This document shows positions 60,337 through 64,000 of a stretch of DNA of 64,000 nucleotides, piece after piece. The position numbers and the translations under genes were made by a program. Under the pieces are notes generated by a model. It was not told the DNA's origin and did no database searches. It saw nothing but the letters and a program-made list of their open reading frames with translations. Numbering within the stretch: position 1 is the first letter of the stretch; each line of letters opens with the position of its first letter. Source of the stretch: Bradyrhizobium sp. 138 (lineage in GTDB: Bacteria; Pseudomonadota; Alphaproteobacteria; Rhizobiales; Xanthobacteraceae). The stretch lies in the NCBI RefSeq assembly GCF_023074075.1, contig NZ_JADPKT010000022.1, forward strand, positions 434,001 through 498,000, read 5' to 3'.

Positions 60337-60708
60337 CTATTCCCCTGCATACCTCGCGGTCAGTGAGTGCCCGTGCAGGCTTCCCGAGAAGACGACGATC
60401 GCTTTTGACGAAGGTTCCGCTTGAAGCTTCCCGGTCATCAAGTTCGGACTGGCGGGGACAAGCGGAACTGTCACCGTCTTGCCGCCGTCTTGAATTGTCG
60501 CGCGTCCGCGCATGTCCTTTGTCGAAAGCGGCGAGCCGTCGTCGTCTCCCACATAGAAAACGACATCCAGGCCCTTCCGCACAAACTCGATCGGATGCCC
60601 TTGCGACTTGACGACCGGACCGCCATTGCTGCCCTTCGTCTGTGCAGCAGCAAGTTGGGGCATGGCGGCGATCAAGGTGACAACGGCCGGGAAGATGTAT
60701 TTTCGCAT
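60337..60708 (-). CDS. Periplasmic accessory protein of the metal-efflux operon
   Basis: A 123-residue exported protein. Signal peptide KYIFPAVVTLIAAMPQLAAA, then a compact beta-rich domain: HPIEFVRKGLDVVFYVGDDD, TIQDGGKTVTVPLVPASP and a closing IVVFSGSLHGHSLTARYAGE. No family named with confidence; small periplasmic proteins of this size often accompany CzcA/CusA operons and may bind or deliver metal, but no His/Met/Cys cluster is evident. It follows the RND gene by 30 bases. Confidence 0.75.
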   Translation of the reverse strand: MRKYIFPAVVTLIAAMPQLAAAQTKGSNGGPVVKSQGHPIEFVRKGLDVVFYVGDDDGSPLSTKDMRGRATIQDGGKTVTVPLVPASPNLMTGKLQAEPSSKAIVVFSGSLHGHSLTARYAGE

Positions 60709-60738
60709 CGTTGGTTTCCTTTGGCGGTTGGTGCGGAA

Positions 60739-63700
60739 TCAGTAGGCTTCCGCGGGGGTGAGCATTGCAGCGCGTTCTGCCAGCAAGCGGTCCAGCGGTT
60801 TCTTGCCGAGCATCAGAAACAGGATGGGGGTCACGAGGGCATCGAGTGCCGTGGTGCTCAGCAGACCGCCGAAGATCGTAACGGCGACCGGGTGCAGGAT
60901 TTCGCGGCCCGGTTCGTCCGCGCCGATCAGGAGCGGGGTCAGCGCAAGTCCGGCGCAAAGTGCAGTCATCAAGACGGGGCTGAGGCGTTCCATGCTGCCC
61001 CGGACGATCAGGCCAGTCCCGAAACGCTCGCCTTCGTGGATGGCCAGATTGATGTAGTGGGAGATCTTCAGAATGCCGTTGCGCGCGGAGATGCCCGCAA
61101 GGGTGATGAAGCCGATCATCGACGCAACCGACAATGGCTGACCAGCGATCTTTAGACCAGCCACGCTGCCGATCAGGGCCAAGGGAATGCCGCCCATGAT
61201 GATGAACGCCAAGGCTAATGATCGGTACCGGCTGTAGAGAACGATGAAGATCATTGTCAACGATGCGAGCGACAGGATGCCGATGCGCCAGGAGGCCTCC
61301 TGCTGCGCCTTGAATGCACCCTCGAGACTGGTGGTGTAGCCCTGCGGGAAATCCAGCTGCGAAACGGCTCTTTGGATATCGGCGGCAATGGCGGCGATGT
61401 CGCGGCGACCGTCACCATTGCCATAGATCACGATTCTGCGTTGAGTCCCCTCGCGCTGGATCTGGTTCGGACCATCGGTCTCGACGACCTCGGCCAGCAC
61501 GCTCAGCGGCACGAATTCAAGGCCGGTCGGGATGAGAAGGTGCTGCAGTCCAGTCGTCGATCGGTCCTGCTCCGAAAGGCGCATCACGACGTCGAAGCGG
61601 CGATTGCCGTCCACGATCTGGGAGACCTTTCGGCCGTTCGACAGCGTATCGAGCGCCTGTGTGATCGCGGCCGGCGTCAAGCCATGAAGAGCGGCGCGGG
61701 CATGATCGACCTGGACCCGCACCTGGGGAATGAGGACCTGCTTCTCGACCTGAAGATCGACCAGCCCCGGAATCGTCGAGAGGCGCTGGCGCGACGTTTC
61801 GGCCAGCCGTCGTAGCATCTCAATGTCCTGCCCGTAGATCTTGAGCACGATCTGGGCGCGGATACCCGATTGAAGATGATCGAGCCGGTGACTGATGGGC
61901 TGCCCGATAGCAACCGACGCCGGCAACCCCGATAGAGCTTCGCGCATGTCCGCGTAGATGTCCGCCTTCTCACGCTTCGACCGAACGAGATCGACATCCA
62001 TTTCGCTGTAATGGACGCCCTCGGCGTGTTCATCGAGCTCCGCGCGGCCGGTGCGGCGGCCGACGGATTTCACTTCCGGCACCTTTGCAATCAATTGCTC
62101 GGCCAGCAATCCGAGCCGGTGCGATTCAGCGAGCGAAATGCCAGGATTGTATTGCAGCGACAGAACAAGCGTCCCTTCGTTGAAGGGCGGTAGAAAACTG
62201 CGTGGCATGAGGCTTGCCGCGTAGAAGGCCATCACGACCGCTGCCGCGACCGAGCCGAGCACAAGTCCGCGCCGCGCGAATGCCCAGCCAAGCAGGCGTT
62301 GGTACGCCTGCTTCAACCCACGCACGACGGCACTTTCGCTCTCGCCTGAATGAGCTCGCCCGGAAAGCAGATAGTAGGACAAGACAGGCGTTACCGTTAC
62401 CGAGGTTAGCAGCGATGCGAGTATCGACACCACATAGGCAATGCCGAGTGGCGTGAACAGCCGGCCTTCGATTCCTGGAAGTGCGAACAATGGCACGAAG
62501 ACGAGGACGATGATCATCGTCGCATAGATGATACCGGAGCGGACTTCCTGGCTCGCTTGAGCGATCACTTCGAGAACAGGCCGCGGCGCGGCTGAAGCGG
62601 CATTCTCCCGCAGGCGCCGCAGGATGTTCTCGACATCCACCACGGCATCGTCGACCAGCTCGCCAATGGCGATGGCAAGGCCGCCGAGGGTCATCGTGTT
62701 GATCGTGAGGCCGAAGGCGCGGAATACCAGGGCGGTGACGAGGATCGATAGCGGAATGGCTGTGAGCGAGACGAACGCGGCCCGTCCATTCATCAAAAAA
62801 ATGAAGAGAACCACCGCGACAACAACGGCCGCCTCGACCAGAACCCGCTGGACATTATGGATCGACGTCTCGATGAAGGTGGCCTGACGGAATTGAACGT
62901 TGGTGACGCTGATCCCTGCTCGCATGGTACGTTGCAGATCGGCGAGCGTCGTCTCGATATTCCGGGTCAAGGCGACCGTGTCCGCCGCCGGTTGCTTCAT
63001 CACGCTGACGATGACTGCCGGCTTCCCATTGTAGCCGGCGTCACCCCGCTTGGTGCGCGCGGCAAAATCCACCTTTGCGACCTGCTTCAACAGGATCGGC
63101 TGCCTATCCTGTGTCGCAACGACGGTGTTGCCGAGGTCCTCGATTTGCTTGGTGAGGCCGACGTTGCGGATCAGATATTCGCGGCCGTGCTGGTCCACGA
63201 ACCCGCCACCGCTGTTGGTGCCGAATCTGGCCACCGCCTGCTCGATCTGGTCATGGGTGATGCCGAGGGCCTGCATGGTCGCGATGTTCGGGCTGACCCG
63301 GTACTGTCGAACTTCTCCACCGATCGGAATGACCTGAGCCACTCCCGGAATGGCAAGCAATTGCGGGCGGACGACGAAGTCTGCGATCTCGCGAACTTCC
63401 ATGGGGGAAGCTCTGCCGTCGCTGGTCAGCGCGATCAGCATGATTTCACCCATGATCGACGTCACCGGCCCCATCTGCGGATTGACGGAGGACGGCAGTT
63501 GCTCGCGGATCAGCGCCAGCCGTTCTGAAACGAACTGTCGGGCGCGGTAGACGTCCACCCCCCAGTCGAACTCGACATAGACGATTGAGAGTCCGACGCC
63601 CGAGACCGACCGGACACGAATGACACCAGGCATGCCGTTCATCGACGTTTCGATCGGAAACGTCACAAGCTGTTCGACCTCCTGAGGCGCCAGTCCTTCG

Positions 63701-63858
63701 GCCTCGGTCAGAATATTGACGGTCGGACGGTTGATGTCGGGCAGAACGTCGACGGAAATGCTCGGCAGGACAAGCAGGCCATAGCCGACAAGCACGGCAG
63801 CAGCCGCCAGCACGAACAGGCGATTTCGCAGGCTCGCCGTGACGATGAGCTTGAACAT
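60739..63858 (-). CDS. Heavy-metal RND efflux pump (CzcA/CusA type)
   Basis: A 1039-residue proton-driven inner-membrane transporter. N-terminal start [20 protein letters not shown], two duplicated six-helix halves separated by large periplasmic loops. HME-RND features: [20 protein letters not shown] in TM4 (proton relay and family motif), [16 protein letters not shown] and [20 protein letters not shown]. Metal specificity (Cu/Ag or Co/Zn/Cd) is not decided by the motifs I see. It follows an adaptor gene whose end is at the right edge. Confidence 0.95.
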   Translation of the reverse strand: MFKLIVTASLRNRLFVLAAAAVLVGYGLLVLPSISVDVLPDINRPTVNILTEAEGLAPQEVEQLVTFPIETSMNGMPGVIRVRSVSGVGLSIVYVEFDWGVDVYRARQFVSERLALIREQLPSSVNPQMGPVTSIMGEIMLIALTSDGRASPMEVREIADFVVRPQLLAIPGVAQVIPIGGEVRQYRVSPNIATMQALGITHDQIEQAVARFGTNSGGGFVDQHGREYLIRNVGLTKQIEDLGNTVVATQDRQPILLKQVAKVDFAARTKRGDAGYNGKPAVIVSVMKQPAADTVALTRNIETTLADLQRTMRAGISVTNVQFRQATFIETSIHNVQRVLVEAAVVVAVVLFIFLMNGRAAFVSLTAIPLSILVTALVFRAFGLTINTMTLGGLAIAIGELVDDAVVDVENILRRLRENAASAAPRPVLEVIAQASQEVRSGIIYATMIIVLVFVPLFALPGIEGRLFTPLGIAYVVSILASLLTSVTVTPVLSYYLLSGRAHSGESESAVVRGLKQAYQRLLGWAFARRGLVLGSVAAAVVMAFYAASLMPRSFLPPFNEGTLVLSLQYNPGISLAESHRLGLLAEQLIAKVPEVKSVGRRTGRAELDEHAEGVHYSEMDVDLVRSKREKADIYADMREALSGLPASVAIGQPISHRLDHLQSGIRAQIVLKIYGQDIEMLRRLAETSRQRLSTIPGLVDLQVEKQVLIPQVRVQVDHARAALHGLTPAAITQALDTLSNGRKVSQIVDGNRRFDVVMRLSEQDRSTTGLQHLLIPTGLEFVPLSVLAEVVETDGPNQIQREGTQRRIVIYGNGDGRRDIAAIAADIQRAVSQLDFPQGYTTSLEGAFKAQQEASWRIGILSLASLTMIFIVLYSRYRSLALAFIIMGGIPLALIGSVAGLKIAGQPLSVASMIGFITLAGISARNGILKISHYINLAIHEGERFGTGLIVRGSMERLSPVLMTALCAGLALTPLLIGADEPGREILHPVAVTIFGGLLSTTALDALVTPILFLMLGKKPLDRLLAERAAMLTPAEAY

Positions 63859-63867
63859 GCGCGGCTC

Positions 63868-64000
63868 CTACCGGATCTGGTTGATGAGGTCGGTGCCGCG
63901 GACGACAATACGCTCACCTCCGCTGAGGCCGGATACAATCATCACGCGTGCGGCGTCCACCGGAAGAACCCGTATCGGGTGTGGCTCGAAACGCTCGGCG
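63868..64000 (-). CDS. RND periplasmic adaptor subunit, C-terminal fragment (cut by window edge)
   Basis: Only the last 43 codons are inside the window; they read on past 64000. The translated end includes PVDAARVMIVSGLSGGERIV and VRGTDLINQIR, the usual end of HlyD/CzcB-type membrane-fusion proteins (G-L-x-x-G-E-x-V-V-x-x-G-x-x-L-I-x-x-I-R). It precedes the RND gene by nine bases, the standard adaptor-pump order. Confidence 0.85.
   Translation of the reverse strand, partial: AERFEPHPIRVLPVDAARVMIVSGLSGGERIVVRGTDLINQIR

Overview
The window reads as a chromosomal segment of a GC-rich alphaproteobacterium, most likely Bradyrhizobium or a close relative (Nitrobacteraceae). This rests on gene order, protein character and the palindromic intergenic repeats; it is an inference, not a database result. 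I found no rRNA, tRNA, CRISPR array, prophage or complete insertion sequence. Most of the window is conserved housekeeping sequence with small accessory islands between blocks.

Layout. 142-3268: a minus-strand cluster (two GNAT-type proteins, a degenerate isochorismatase-like protein and a 56-residue TTG-start protein) divergent from a LysR regulator. 3388-7231: autotransporter-like barrel, cold-shock protein, then purM-purN with an Imm35/YrhB-like gene coupled behind purN. 7389-12553: CDP-alcohol phosphatidyltransferase, hdaA, ppk, ppx, a replication-control and polyphosphate block. 12557-16765: TerC-family protein, ndk, a His/Gly/Trp-rich secreted protein, a small NepR-like frame and an ABC-F ATPase. 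16903-21113: an orphan TctC-type binding protein, a MarR/monooxygenase divergon with a clear operator, membrane proteins and a lipoprotein. 21240-32247: holC-pepA facing the envelope operon lptF-lptG-lptD-surA-pdxA-rsmA, then an alcohol dehydrogenase. 32325-40251: accessory region with Crp/Fnr, cupin and AraC/GyrI proteins, many palindromic repeats, a secreted caspase-like protein and a proline-rich membrane protein. 40184-46896: gmk, yicC, mltG, fabF, acpP, fabG, fabD (fatty-acid synthesis and envelope growth). 47069-48805: desaturase with its TetR regulator. 49143-51648: rpsF-rpsR-DUF2232-rplI. 51686-55866: thioesterase with TetR regulator, cytochrome-c-like protein, cyclopropane fatty acid synthase and a 39-residue membrane protein behind a CRP-like site. 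56163-60191: dnaB, alr, small Cys-rich protein, xthA. 60337-64000: a heavy-metal RND efflux operon that runs off the right edge.

How the genes work together. Three themes recur. The envelope theme covers LPS export (lptF/G/D), outer-membrane protein folding (surA), peptidoglycan (mltG, alr) and acyl-chain synthesis and modification (fab genes, desaturase, cyclopropane synthase, thioesterase). The desaturase and thioesterase regulators each have a palindromic operator at their own promoter, as does the MarR regulator. The information-processing theme covers dnaB, hdaA, holC, rpsF/R, rplI and rsmA. The nucleotide and phosphate theme covers purM/N, gmk, ndk, ppk and ppx. No single gene set is clearly a new defence or biosynthetic system. 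The best candidates for undescribed biology are the left-edge operon with its catalytically altered isochorismatase fold, the Imm35-like gene coupled to purN, the mini-membrane protein with a CRP-type site, and the AraC-type gene enclosed by 80-bp inverted repeats.
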